A DNA stretch of 64,000 nucleotides from an uncultured Candidatus Melainabacteria bacterium (GTDB lineage Bacteria; Cyanobacteriota; Vampirovibrionia; Gastranaerophilales; Gastranaerophilaceae), in NCBI GenBank assembly GCA_934700385.1, contig CAKUXO010000008.1:1-64000 (forward strand). The letters are read 5' to 3'. Below are positions 25,487 to 33,417 of this stretch, piece by piece. The notes below the pieces were generated by a model. The model was given only the letters and a program-made list of their open reading frames with translations. It had not been told where the DNA came from and searched no databases. Position numbers and translations under genes: made by a program. Numbering within the stretch: position 1 is the stretch's first letter; every line of letters begins with the position of its first letter.

Positions 25487-26245
25487 ATGGCAGTAGCTAC
25501 ATTAGTAGAATTATTAGATGCAGGTGTACATTTTGGTCACCAAACTCAAAAATGGAATCCGAAAATGAAACAATATATTTTCGGTGCTAAAAACGGTATT
25601 TACATTATCGATTTAAGAAAAACTTCAGATTTATTAGATAAAGCTTATGAAGTTGTTAGAAAATATGCTTCTCAAGGCAAAAACGTACTTTTTGTTGGTA
25701 CTAAAAAACAAGCTGTTGACGTTATCGCTCAAGAAGCAACTCGTTGCGGTGGATACTATATCAACCGTCGTTGGTTAGGCGGCATGATGACTAACTTTGA
25801 AACAATCCGTGGCAGAGTTAACAAACTAAGAGAACTTGAATCTTTCCTAGAATCAGGTGCTGCTAACAAACTTCCTAAAAAAGAAATCGCACAATTAAAT
25901 CGTCAATTATCAAAATTATCTAAAACCCTAGGCGGTATTAAAGAAATGAAAGGTATGCCTGACATTTTAGTTGTAATTGACCAAAAGAAAGAATTAATCG
26001 CTATTAAAGAAGCAAACAAACTTGGTATTCCTGTTGTTTGTTTAGCTGATACAAACGCTGATACAGATGGTATTGATTACATTATCCCAGGTAACGATGA
26101 CGCACTTCGTTCAATCAAATTAATCTCTTCAAAAATGGCTGACGCTGTTTTAGAAGGTAAAGAACTTAGAGCTAATAACGCTAAAACAAACGGCAAAATC
26201 GAAAAAATCGAAGCTGCTGACGCTAATGTTACCGCTGAAGTTTAA
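25487..26245 (+). CDS. rpsB: 30S ribosomal protein S2
   Basis: 252 aa. Characteristic S2 blocks: LLDAGVHFGHQTQKWNPKMK, YIFGAKNGIYIIDLRKT, RRWLGGMMTNFETI and PVVCLADTNADTDGIDYIIP. Complete, normal length, with an SD (AAAGGA) upstream. The gene starts after the structured leader and precedes tsf by 27 bp, the standard rpsB-tsf pair. The C-terminal 25 residues are Ala/Asn/Lys-rich and variable. Confidence 0.98.
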   Translation: MAVATLVELLDAGVHFGHQTQKWNPKMKQYIFGAKNGIYIIDLRKTSDLLDKAYEVVRKYASQGKNVLFVGTKKQAVDVIAQEATRCGGYYINRRWLGGMMTNFETIRGRVNKLRELESFLESGAANKLPKKEIAQLNRQLSKLSKTLGGIKEMKGMPDILVVIDQKKELIAIKEANKLGIPVVCLADTNADTDGIDYIIPGNDDALRSIKLISSKMADAVLEGKELRANNAKTNGKIEKIEAADANVTAEV

Positions 26246-26272
26246 TTAATCAAAAGAATTGGAGAAAAAATT

Positions 26273-27148
26273 ATGGAAATTAAAGCATCAATGGTTAAAG
26301 AATTAAGAGATAAAACCGGCGCCGGCATGATGGACGCTAAAAAAGCTCTTATTGAAACCGAAGGTGATATGGAAAAAGCAATTGAATTCTTAAGACAAAA
26401 AGGCATGGCTTCTGCTGATAAAAAAATGGGCAGAATTGCTGCTGAAGGTACAATTGCTTCTATTATTGAAGGCAAAAAAGGTGTAATGGTTGAAATCAAC
26501 TGTGAAACTGACTTCGTTGCTAAAAATGAAGACTTCAAAGCATTTGCTCAAGATATGGCAAAAGCAATTCTTGAAATGAACCCAGCTTCAGTTGAAGAAT
26601 TCCTTACAATGACTTGCCCAAAATGCAACAAAAAAATTGAAGATATCGTTAAAGAAAAAATCGCTAAAATCGGCGAAAAAATCACTATCAGAAGATTTGT
26701 TAGATATGACGCAAACTGCTGCGTAAACACTTACATCCACAACGGAAAAATTGGTGTTTTACTTGAAGCAAAATGCGAAACATGTGACGAAACTCTTACA
26801 AAAGATATCTGCCTACACATCGCTTCAAATGCGCCTGAATTCGTTTCAAGAGAAGAAATTCCTGCTTCTGTAATCGAAGAAGAAAGAAGAATTGAAATGG
26901 GTAAAGAAGATTTAGCGAAAAAACCTGAAAACATCAGAGAAAAAATCGTTGAAGGCAGAGTTAACAAATTAATGGCTGAAAGATGTCTTTTAGAACAACC
27001 TTTCGTTAAAAATCCTGATTTAACAATTGCAAAACTTATCGAAGGAAAATGTGAAATTGTTAAATTTGAAAGATATGTTCTAGGCGAAGGTCTTGAAAAA
27101 AGACAAGACGACTTTGCAGCTGAAGTTATGAACCAAATTAAAGGTTAA
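26273..27148 (+). CDS. tsf: elongation factor Ts with CxxC pairs
   Basis: 291 aa, the nucleotide-exchange factor for EF-Tu. The UBA-like N-terminus (KELRDKTGAGMMDAKKAL) and the EF-Tu-contact NCETDFVAKNEDF are conserved. Unusual for the family are cysteines in the core domains: C115-PK-C118, C149-C150, C168-ET-C171 and C180. The two CxxC pairs flank the conserved IHNGKIGVL segment and could form a zinc site or a redox pair. EF-Ts normally has no such motif. SD GGAG is well spaced. The gene follows rpsB and ends in a strong terminator. Confidence 0.95.
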   Translation: MEIKASMVKELRDKTGAGMMDAKKALIETEGDMEKAIEFLRQKGMASADKKMGRIAAEGTIASIIEGKKGVMVEINCETDFVAKNEDFKAFAQDMAKAILEMNPASVEEFLTMTCPKCNKKIEDIVKEKIAKIGEKITIRRFVRYDANCCVNTYIHNGKIGVLLEAKCETCDETLTKDICLHIASNAPEFVSREEIPASVIEEERRIEMGKEDLAKKPENIREKIVEGRVNKLMAERCLLEQPFVKNPDLTIAKLIEGKCEIVKFERYVLGEGLEKRQDDFAAEVMNQIKG

Positions 27149-27169
27149 TAAATAACTTTTAAAATAAAA

Positions 27170-27196
27170 AGAGGCTTAGTTTTAAGCCTCTTTTTT
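27170..27196 (+). terminator. intrinsic terminator of rpsB-tsf
   Basis: AGAGGCTTA (27170-27178) pairs with TAAGCCTCT (27183-27191) around GTTT, followed by T5. Confidence 0.9.
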
Positions 27197-27244
27197 ACCC
27201 CAAAATTATTTATGTCATCATCAAATTATTGAAAGGAATTAAAA

Positions 27245-27481
27245 ATGTACACTATTCTTCCTATAATGGTAAACACTGTTTCAGAATACACAGGTCGTCA
27301 ATTAAAAATCAACGCATCTATGATTAAATCAATTGAAGAAACTCAAAATATGAACAGAACAAAAATTAACTTTATCGACAACACAAGCGCATTAGTTTTT
27401 GATGAACCAGATCAACTAGGTGCAAAAATAAACAAAAAAACAAGTGACATTTACTCAAATAAATTAGATGTTCAAGCGTAA
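27245..27481 (+). CDS. small FlbD-like protein
   Basis: 78 aa. The segment RQLKINASMIKSIEETQ followed by a short beta-like stretch resembles the small FlbD family (pattern: NG-x(n)-INA-x-LI-x-IE-x-TP, then V-x-E). FlbD is usually encoded in flagellar operons, but no flagellar gene is seen here. The match is by eye only. An SD (AAAGGAAT) precedes the ATG. The maf ATG follows the stop codon directly, so the two are translationally coupled. Confidence 0.65.
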   Translation: MYTILPIMVNTVSEYTGRQLKINASMIKSIEETQNMNRTKINFIDNTSALVFDEPDQLGAKINKKTSDIYSNKLDVQA

Positions 27482-28030
27482 ATGATATTAGCATCTAATT
27501 CACCAAGAAGAAAAGAAATTTTATTAAAAGCAGGGTACGATTTTAAAATAGTACCCTCAAATTATGATGAAAAGATTTCTAATTTAGCATATAACCAAAA
27601 TCTTGTTGAAAATTGCGCCCTTCAAAAAGCTCTTGAAGTTCAAAAAAGATTAAAAACATCTGATTTAATAATTTCTTCTGACACAGTTGTTGTTTTAAAT
27701 AACAAAATTTTAGGCAAACCAAAAGATGAAAAAGAAGCGTTTTCAATGTTAAGCAATCTTTCGGATAACACCCATTTTGTTGCAACTTCGATTTGTTTAG
27801 TTAAAGAAAATAAAATTTTAAAAGATACACAAAAAACTTTTGTGACTTTCAGAAAGCTAGAAGATGAAGAAATAATCAACTATATAAAAACAAAACATCC
27901 CCTTGATAAAGCCGGAAGTTATGGAATTCAAGATGAAAATTTTGATTTTAATACAAATCTTGATGGCGAACTTGATAACGTTATTGGTTTTCCATTAAAA
28001 CTTTTTAAAAAACTTCTAAGCCTTATATAA
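27482..28030 (+). CDS. maf: Maf-family nucleoside triphosphate pyrophosphatase
   Basis: 182 aa. Family motifs: LASNSPRRKEIL at the N-terminus, SDTVVVLNNKILGKP, DEKEAFSML and DKAGSYGIQD. Maf proteins hydrolyse non-canonical or UTP/dTTP nucleotides to the monophosphate as a housekeeping function and are historically linked to septum inhibition. Complete and normal in length. It abuts the FlbD-like gene stop and converges on the OppD-type gene with a 15-bp overlap. Confidence 0.95.
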   Translation: MILASNSPRRKEILLKAGYDFKIVPSNYDEKISNLAYNQNLVENCALQKALEVQKRLKTSDLIISSDTVVVLNNKILGKPKDEKEAFSMLSNLSDNTHFVATSICLVKENKILKDTQKTFVTFRKLEDEEIINYIKTKHPLDKAGSYGIQDENFDFNTNLDGELDNVIGFPLKLFKKLLSLI

Positions 28031-28969
28031 CCAACAAGAAACACTACCAAAGCAATTAGATATTGTTTTAGGTTTTTGGGTTTCACAAATTTCCATGCAA
28101 TTTTTACATCTAGGATGAAACTTACACCCTTGAATTATTGTTGTTATGGGTGAAATTTGACCTTTAATGTTTTCAAGTTTTTTACCTCTAACGCTTGGCA
28201 GCGCCCCTAAAAGCGCTTTTGTATAAGGATGTTTTGGGTTTTTAAAAAGGTTTTTACTTTCAGATTTTTCAACAACATCACCTAAATACATAATCGAAGC
28301 GCTATCAGTGTAATTTGAAACAATTGAAAGGTCATGAGTAATTAAAATAATAGTTTTACCTTTATTTTTCAATTCAACCAACAAATTTAAAATTGAATTT
28401 GAAACAGAAACATCAAGCGCTGTTGTTGGTTCGTCTGCTAAAATCAAATCTGAATTTGAAATTAGGCTCATAGCAATAATCACTCTTTGTTTCATGCCGC
28501 CAGAAAGTTCATGCGGATAAGATTTTAAAACAGAATCAATGTTTTTAATTTTAACTTCATCAAGCGCATTTTTAATTATTTCAAGACGAAGTTTTTTATC
28601 TGTTTTATTAACCTTACAAACTTCTAAAAGCTGGTTTTCAATCGTAAATAAAGGATTTAAAGACATAAAAGGATCTTGTGGAATTAAAGAAATTTTCCTT
28701 CCTCTTATTTTTCTTATTTCATTTTCTTTCAAATTTAAAAGATTTTCATTGTTAAAAAGAATTTCACCCGAAGAAATTCTTGCATTTTTTGGAAGTAATC
28801 TTAAAATTGTATTAATAAAAACAGATTTACCGCAGCCTGATTCTCCGGCAATTGCGTGAATTTTGCCTTTTTCAAAAGATAAATTTATATTATTTAAAAC
28901 ATAATAAAATTCATCTTCAATATTAAAACCGACTGATAAATTATTAACTTCTAAAATATTTTCTGCCAC
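28016..28969 (-). CDS. peptide/nickel-type ABC transporter ATP-binding protein (OppD/DppD family)
   Basis: 317 aa. Walker A GESGCGKS, Q-loop, signature LSGGMKQRV, Walker B LILADEPTTALD and H-loop are all present. The C-terminal extension with FHPRCKNCMEICETQKP is the oligopeptide-transporter-specific module. It would energise import of peptides, nickel or similar solutes. No permease, binding protein or OppF partner is adjacent, so its transporter must be encoded elsewhere. The start is GTG with SD AAGGAG 5 nt upstream, and an extended -10 (TGCTATAAT) lies at 28990-28998 on the minus strand. Confidence 0.92.
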   Translation of the reverse strand: MAENILEVNNLSVGFNIEDEFYYVLNNINLSFEKGKIHAIAGESGCGKSVFINTILRLLPKNARISSGEILFNNENLLNLKENEIRKIRGRKISLIPQDPFMSLNPLFTIENQLLEVCKVNKTDKKLRLEIIKNALDEVKIKNIDSVLKSYPHELSGGMKQRVIIAMSLISNSDLILADEPTTALDVSVSNSILNLLVELKNKGKTIILITHDLSIVSNYTDSASIMYLGDVVEKSESKNLFKNPKHPYTKALLGALPSVRGKKLENIKGQISPITTIIQGCKFHPRCKNCMEICETQKPKTISNCFGSVSCWLYKA

Positions 28970-28989
28970 AAAAACTCCTTAATATAAGG

Positions 28990-28998
28990 ATTATAGCA
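28990..28998 (-). promoter_or_regulatory. extended -10 promoter of the OppD-type gene
   Basis: Minus-strand TGCTATAAT matches TGnTATAAT exactly, 20-30 nt upstream of the GTG start; no clear -35. Confidence 0.5.
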
Positions 28999-29016
28999 CA
29001 ATTTTAAAATTAATCA

Positions 29017-30162
29017 TTAGACTTTTTGGGCTTCTTTTTGAGCTTGATTGTTAATCTTAGCTTTCATTTTCTTTCTTCTCATTAAATCAACAAAAGCTTC
29101 AAGACGAGTGATATAACCAGCTCTACCTGTTTGTTCATCCATAATTAAAGATAAAATCGGAAGATTAACGTCTTCTCTCATTTTTGGAAAAATATTTTGG
29201 CTCATAATTTCAGGCATGCAAGTAAAAGGTGAAACATGGATTAAGCCATCAACATTTCTTTCTTTTGCATATAAAACATCTGAAATACATTCTAAGGCAT
29301 CGCCCCCGATATCGCGCATTAAGTATGGTTTTGCTAATCTATATGCACGCTCTAGGTGGGTTTCACCTTTTTTAAACATTTTTGGAATAATTGCATCTTT
29401 AAGAAAAGATGAAATTGTTAAAGAACGTCTAACTTGAACACCCATAGCGCCTAATTCACGTTCTAAATTTTGATTTGAAAATTCATCATTAACAATATAA
29501 ATTTCACCTGTTAAATCAACTCTAATTATATCTCTATTTTTATCAATTTGAACATTAGAAATTTCTTTTAAGCCATTTTTCAAGGCTTTGTTTAATTCTT
29601 TAAAGTTGTTTGCTTTTCTAATTTCTTTAATCGCCTTGTTAAAAGCCTTTTCACTATCTCCTTTGTGAATTTCACGGGCTCTATGATAAGATAAGAAATT
29701 TTGCAATTCATCAACAGCAAAAACTGTTTTTACAGCCAATAAAATCGCATAAAGCATTTTTAGATAATTTTTTGAACCGGTTAAGCGAGATAAATAATCA
29801 ATCATCCCCTTAAAACCGTCATATAGGCTTAGTTCAATGTAATTAGCATTATAACCTAGTTCTTTTAAAACTTGTTCAATACTTCTTCCATATTCACCTA
29901 ATCGGCAAATCCCAGGAGAAGTAATCATAGAAACATAATCAGCACCATTTTCAATTGCTTCAATAAAGTTACCTAAAATTAATTTATAAGGTAAACAAAT
30001 TGCCTCTGGTGAATTTTTTGTTCCCAATGAAAGGGTTTTTTTACTTGTATAAGGAGGAATAAAAGCCTCTACCCCAATTGCATTTAATGCTTTTTCCCAA
30101 GCTACAAAAATAGTACCCATGTGAGGAAAAGCAACTTTAATTTTCTTATTTTCGTTTGTCAT
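29017..30162 (-). CDS. 2-hydroxyacyl-CoA dehydratase/activase-related protein
   Basis: 381 aa. Resembles the part of CoA-substrate-specific enzyme activases related to the 2-hydroxyglutaryl-CoA dehydratase D-component (COG3580/3581, DUF2229 neighbourhood). Conserved Cys-containing blocks are SPEAICLPYKLILGN, TSPGICRLGEYGRS and HVSPFTCMPEIMSQN, which in the family may ligate an iron-sulfur cluster. The ATPase (activase) half is absent here and would have to be a separate gene. The substrate is not known. There is no SD. The -10 TATAAT (complement of 30169-30174) ends exactly 6 nt before the ATG, suggesting a leaderless mRNA. Confidence 0.75.
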   Translation of the reverse strand: MTNENKKIKVAFPHMGTIFVAWEKALNAIGVEAFIPPYTSKKTLSLGTKNSPEAICLPYKLILGNFIEAIENGADYVSMITSPGICRLGEYGRSIEQVLKELGYNANYIELSLYDGFKGMIDYLSRLTGSKNYLKMLYAILLAVKTVFAVDELQNFLSYHRAREIHKGDSEKAFNKAIKEIRKANNFKELNKALKNGLKEISNVQIDKNRDIIRVDLTGEIYIVNDEFSNQNLERELGAMGVQVRRSLTISSFLKDAIIPKMFKKGETHLERAYRLAKPYLMRDIGGDALECISDVLYAKERNVDGLIHVSPFTCMPEIMSQNIFPKMREDVNLPILSLIMDEQTGRAGYITRLEAFVDLMRRKKMKAKINNQAQKEAQKV

Positions 30163-30267
30163 AAATTAATTATACAACAAAAACTTTTAAAAAAAGGCAA
30201 TTTTTTTTCGCTAATTGTTTTTATAAATATATACGCTAAATATAACCTAACAATACAAGGAGAAAAA

Positions 30268-30774
30268 ATGGAGTCATCATCAAACATTTCGTCTGCAAAT
30301 CAAGCATATCTTAGCAAAGTTCAAACAAACAATGAAATAAAGCAAACTCAAAATACTACAACAAATCCCGTTAAAAAAGAAGAAATTAAAGATGGCGATA
30401 AAAAATCGATGAATGCTTTAAAATGGGCAGGTATAATTGCAGCAGGTACCCTACTTGTTGGCGGAACAATTTATGCCGTTAAAAAAGGTAAAACTGCAAA
30501 ATTAGATGACATCAAATTTGAAAAAGGAACAGCAACCTTAAAAGAAGGTGGCGAAAAATTTAGCGGTACAATTTCTGATACCACAAAAGGTGGCAAAAAA
30601 ATTAAAATGACTTATAAAGATGGCGTTCTTCAAAGTAGCACATATAAAGGCGAAAATAAAATCAAAAAGGCCTATGATTACGCTGAAAACGGTGAATTAT
30701 CAAAAGTTGTTAAAAATGGAAATGAAATCGATATTTCAAAAGCAAAGCAAGAAGCAGCTGAAAAACTTGACTAA
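30268..30774 (+). CDS. small single-pass membrane protein, tandem paralogue 1
   Basis: 168 aa. An N-terminal 45 residues, polar and Asn/Gln/Ser-rich, are followed by KDGDKKSMNALKWAGIIAAG. One hydrophobic helix (about 49-70) and a C-terminal domain of two-strand units follow, with KFSGTISDTTKGGKKIKMTY and KDGVLQSSTYKGENKI, recalling YwqK-like or MORN-like beta repeats. No known function. The start at 30268 is chosen over an upstream ATG in the same frame because it has an ideal SD (AAGGAG). The neighbour at 30787 is an obvious duplicate. Confidence 0.8.
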   Translation: MESSSNISSANQAYLSKVQTNNEIKQTQNTTTNPVKKEEIKDGDKKSMNALKWAGIIAAGTLLVGGTIYAVKKGKTAKLDDIKFEKGTATLKEGGEKFSGTISDTTKGGKKIKMTYKDGVLQSSTYKGENKIKKAYDYAENGELSKVVKNGNEIDISKAKQEAAEKLD

Positions 30775-30786
30775 AGAAAGGAAATT

Positions 30787-31434
30787 ATGGACTCAGCCAA
30801 AATTTCGCAAACAAACAATGTTCAAATTAACAATGTAAATAATAAAGAAAAAGCAACATCGCCCATTAAAAATGACGCAAAAAATGAAATTAAAGATGGC
30901 AATAAAAAGTCGATGAATGTGCTTAAATGGGCAGGATTAATTGCCTTAGGAAGTGTACTTTTAGGTGGAACAATTTATGCTGCCCAAAAAGGAAAAACCG
31001 TTAAATTAAGCGATGTAAATTTTGACAAAGGAATTGCCTCTCTTAAAGAATCCGGTGAAAAATTCAGCGGAACAATTTCAGATACCACTAAAGGTGGCAA
31101 TAAAATTAAAATGACTTATAAAGATGGCGTTCTTCAAAAATCTGTTAAGGTTGGCGAAAATGGCTGTACAAAATTATATAATTATAATGATAAGGGCAGA
31201 ATTTCAACCTTAAGCAGAAATGGTGAAATAAGAAACGTTGAAGAAAAATATCAAAAAGGCTTGGAAAAACTTAAAAATTTAAAATTTTCAGAGGATGATG
31301 TTGAAAAAATTAAAGAAGAAGTTATAAAAGATACCGGAACTATTTTAAAATCCAATGGGTCAAAACTTGATGAAAAGGTAAAGAAATTTAAAGCCGAATC
31401 CCAAGAAGAAACAACTAATTCATCAATTACATAA
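30787..31434 (+). CDS. small single-pass membrane protein, tandem paralogue 2
   Basis: 215 aa, 12 bp after the stop of paralogue 1, with SD AAAGGAAA. The same layout: polar N-terminus, KDGNKKSMNVLKWAGLIALG, one membrane helix (about 48-68), then KFSGTISDTTKGGNKIKMTY. The identity to paralogue 1 is strongest from the membrane helix to KMTYKDGVLQ. This copy carries an extra charged, helical C-terminus of about 60 residues (EEKYQKGLEKLKNLKF, DDVEKIKEEVIKD) that paralogue 1 lacks. A tandem duplication followed by divergence. Function unknown. Confidence 0.8.
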   Translation: MDSAKISQTNNVQINNVNNKEKATSPIKNDAKNEIKDGNKKSMNVLKWAGLIALGSVLLGGTIYAAQKGKTVKLSDVNFDKGIASLKESGEKFSGTISDTTKGGNKIKMTYKDGVLQKSVKVGENGCTKLYNYNDKGRISTLSRNGEIRNVEEKYQKGLEKLKNLKFSEDDVEKIKEEVIKDTGTILKSNGSKLDEKVKKFKAESQEETTNSSIT

Positions 31435-31454
31435 AAAAATTTGAACTAAAATTA

Positions 31455-31484
31455 AAAAACTCCCGCATTTTCATACGGGAGTTT
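31455..31484. terminator. bidirectional terminator between paralogue 2 and rplL
   Basis: AAACTCCCG (31457-31465) pairs with CGGGAGTTT (31476-31484) around a 10-nt loop between convergent genes. Confidence 0.8.
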
Positions 31485-31503
31485 AAATTTATAGTTAAAT
31501 TAA

Positions 31504-31878
31504 CTATTTGATTTCTACAGTTGCGCCAGCTTCTTCTAATTTAGCTTTGATGTCTTTAGCTTCTTCAGGTTTAACGCCTTCTTTAATAGCTTTTGGAGCG
31601 CCATCAACTAAATCTTTAGCTTCTTTTAAGCCTAAGCCAGTGATTTCACGAACTAGTTTAAGAACTGGAATTTTGTTAGCGCCAGCAGAAGCAAGAATTA
31701 CATTAACTTCTGATGGAGCGTCAGCAGCAGCTTCAGCAGCAGCTGCAGGAGCAGCAGCAACAGCAACAGGTGCAGCAGCAGATACGCCGAATTTTTCTTC
31801 CATAGCTTTTACTAATTCAGCAGCTTCTAATAATGTTAATTTTTCAATTGATTCTAAAATTGTTTCTACGTTAGACAT
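31504..31878 (-). CDS. rplL: 50S ribosomal protein L7/L12
   Basis: 124 aa from the preferred start. Forms the ribosomal stalk that recruits translation factors. The N-terminal dimerisation helix (ILESIEKLTLLEAAELVKAM), the Ala/Pro-rich hinge (about 35-55) and the C-terminal factor-binding domain (ILASAGANKIPVLKLVREIT, GLKEAKDLVDGAPK) are complete. The start at 31878 is chosen over an in-frame ATG at 31896 because the SD (AAAGGT) lies inside that extension, 9 nt upstream of the ATG. It is the second gene of rplJL. Confidence 0.97.
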   Translation of the reverse strand: MSNVETILESIEKLTLLEAAELVKAMEEKFGVSAAAPVAVAAAPAAAAEAAADAPSEVNVILASAGANKIPVLKLVREITGLGLKEAKDLVDGAPKAIKEGVKPEEAKDIKAKLEEAGATVEIK

Positions 31879-31919
31879 TGTTATTTTACCTTTCATAAAT
31901 TAATTTGTATTTTATATTA

Positions 31920-32441
31920 TTAAGCAGATTTTTGAGCACGAACTGCGTCAATTGCTCTAACAAGGGCAGACATAACTCCATTTACAGAGTATACTAAGCC
32001 GCTTGCTGGTGAGTTGATAGAACCAAGCATTTTTGCGTAAAGTTCTTCTTTTGAAGGCATAGAAGCAAGTTTTTTAGCTTCATCAGCAGATAAAACTTTT
32101 CCTTCAAGAACAGCACCAAGGATTTCGCCTTTTTTATTTTCTTTAATAAATTTAGCTAAGATTTTAGCTGAAGCAACTTCATCGCCAAAACCAAAAGCAA
32201 TAGCAGTAGGACCTTCCATTAATTCTGAAATAACTTCAAAATTTGTTCCTTTTGCAGCAACTTTACAAAGAGTATTTTTAGTAACTGTTAAATCAGCTTC
32301 TGCATTTTGTAAATTACGTCTTAATTCAGTAATTTCTTCAACAGTAAGACCACGATAATCAGCAACTACAGCAACTTTAGCTTTTTCAAATTGTTCTTTG
32401 TAATGTGCAATTTTTTCTTGTTTAAATTCTTTTGTTGCCAT
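31920..32441 (-). CDS. rplJ: 50S ribosomal protein L10
   Basis: 173 aa. Anchors L7/L12 dimers to the ribosome and normally represses its own operon by binding the leader. Typical motifs are VAVVADYRGLTVEEITELRR and VTKNTL, with a conserved C-terminal helix. The ATG at 32441 (MATKEFKQ) is preferred: SD AAAGGAG lies 11 nt upstream. An ATG three codons earlier (32450) is only 2 nt from that SD, and a further N-terminal 25 residues in the same frame are just leader sequence. It is preceded by an L10-leader-like RNA and an attenuator. Confidence 0.96.
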   Translation of the reverse strand: MATKEFKQEKIAHYKEQFEKAKVAVVADYRGLTVEEITELRRNLQNAEADLTVTKNTLCKVAAKGTNFEVISELMEGPTAIAFGFGDEVASAKILAKFIKENKKGEILGAVLEGKVLSADEAKKLASMPSKEELYAKMLGSINSPASGLVYSVNGVMSALVRAIDAVRAQKSA

Positions 32442-32487
32442 TTTGGACATATCTCCTTTCTTCAAGACTTCACAAAACCTTTTAAAC

Positions 32488-32518
32488 AAAAAAGTTTTGC
32501 GAGTATAGTACGCAAAAC
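32488..32518 (-). terminator. attenuator hairpin in the rplJ leader
   Basis: On the minus strand GTTTTGCG (complement of 32511-32518) pairs with CGCAAAAC (complement of 32494-32501) around a 9-nt loop, followed by U6. It lies between the L10 leader element and the rplJ start, so it would stop transcription before the gene unless an alternative fold forms. Confidence 0.75.
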
Positions 32519-32540
32519 AGCTCAATAAAGTAGATTAACT

Positions 32541-32594
32541 TTTCGAACCTAGATTGGAAATTAAGGCTGAAAGCCACCAACCGTCTTTGGTACC
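32541..32594 (-). ncRNA. ribosomal protein L10 leader (autoregulatory RNA)
   Basis: On the minus strand the segment reads ACCAAAGACGGTTGGTGGC, a short GGCT/AGCC hairpin, then TTAATTTCCAATCTAGGT. This resembles the L10-leader consensus, an ACCAAAGACnGnnGGTG arm followed by the TTAAT and AGGT elements. It is placed directly upstream of rplJ with an attenuator in between. L10 or L10-L12 binding would favour the terminator. Recognition is from memory of the motif. Confidence 0.75.
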
Positions 32595-32605
32595 TTATAA
32601 ATCAT

Positions 32606-32614
32606 ATTATAACA
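32606..32614 (-). promoter_or_regulatory. extended -10 promoter of rplJL
   Basis: Minus-strand TGTTATAAT is a perfect extended -10. The expected start lies just before the L10 leader element. The TTGACA 11 nt further upstream is too close to be its -35. Confidence 0.55.
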
Positions 32615-32763
32615 AGATTTTTTGTCAATAATTTGTTAATAATTCTTAATATTTTGAAAAAATTAGGCAATTTTATTTTTCAGTTAATTTTATTAAAACA
32701 ACAAGAACAGTTATTAATTTTTGTAATAATTGTTAACTTGTACTTTATTTCAGACCTAAATCA

Positions 32764-32772
32764 TGATAATAT
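32764..32772 (+). promoter_or_regulatory. extended -10 promoter of the alternative sigma gene
   Basis: TGATAATAT fits TGn plus a -10 hexamer, 24 nt before the ATG at 32797. No convincing -35 was found (TTGTAC at 32738-32743 is too far away). Confidence 0.4.
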
Positions 32773-32796
32773 AACATCTCTAATTGAAGTAAGTGT

Positions 32797-33414
32797 ATGC
32801 AAAGTATTAAAGAAAAAATTTCAAAAGACATCTATTTAAAGAAATATTCCGACTTAATCAACAAAATTGCAAAAGTCGAATATCATTCTATAACTTCAAA
32901 ACATTTAATCGAATTTGAAGAATTAATTAATATCGGGCTTCAAACGATAAACATCCTTTGTGAACACGGAAACCCCGAAAAATATACAGAATCCTATCTT
33001 GCAACTGCTATCAAATGGGCAATTAGAAACGAATTAAGAAACAGATACAGGTGGTATGGTGTTCGTCGCCAAGATATGAGCGAAGAAGAAGCACTTCAAT
33101 TAAAAAATGCAGTTTATAAAACAATTTTATCGACGGATGAGCTTTTTGATTCTGAAAAAACTTATGAAGTTAAAGATTCAAGAAGAAATCCTGAAGAAAG
33201 TTGCGAATATTCTATGATTACTTCAAGCATTAAATCTGCTGTGATGACTTTACCTAAAAGGGAAAGAGAACTTATTGAGTCTAAATTTTTCCAAGAGAAA
33301 AAACTTTGCGAACTTTCAAATGAATTTTCAATTTCGCCAAGCAGAATTTCAAGAATTATTAAAACTGGGCTTGATAAAATTAAAGAAGAACTTGTTAAAA
33401 ACGAAGTAATTTAA
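32797..33414 (+). CDS. alternative RNA polymerase sigma-70-family factor
   Basis: 205 aa, small, with region 2 (about 40-105: IEFEELINIGLQTINILCEH, YLATAIKWAIRNELRNRYRW) and region 4 (about 145-200: LPKRERELIESKFFQEKKLC, then the helix-turn-helix LSNEFSISPSRISRIIKTGL). Region 1 and the large region 3 are absent, as in group 3 or 4 factors. No anti-sigma gene or sensor is next to it. The ATG has a poor SD. It lies directly upstream of the convergent XRE gene and the giant pilin, and might control surface genes, but that is proximity only. Confidence 0.85.
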   Translation: MQSIKEKISKDIYLKKYSDLINKIAKVEYHSITSKHLIEFEELINIGLQTINILCEHGNPEKYTESYLATAIKWAIRNELRNRYRWYGVRRQDMSEEEALQLKNAVYKTILSTDELFDSEKTYEVKDSRRNPEESCEYSMITSSIKSAVMTLPKRERELIESKFFQEKKLCELSNEFSISPSRISRIIKTGLDKIKEELVKNEVI

Positions 33415-33417
33415 TAA

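Noticed and set aside
30121..30267. Earlier in-frame start for the first tandem membrane paralogue
   Set aside because: No SD there, overlap with the divergent promoter region, and the ATG at 30268 has an ideal SD.
31508..31903. Open frame antisense to rplL (131 codons)
   Set aside because: It mirrors rplL codon bias (Ala-rich region), has no SD and the rplL product is certain; a shadow frame.
32442..32525. N-terminal extension of rplJ
   Set aside because: The extension encodes leader sequence, contains the SD, and L10 proteins start at MATKEF-like positions.
32622..32627. TTGACA as -35 of the rplJ promoter
   Set aside because: Only 11 nt separate it from the TATAAT; the extended -10 is the better explanation.
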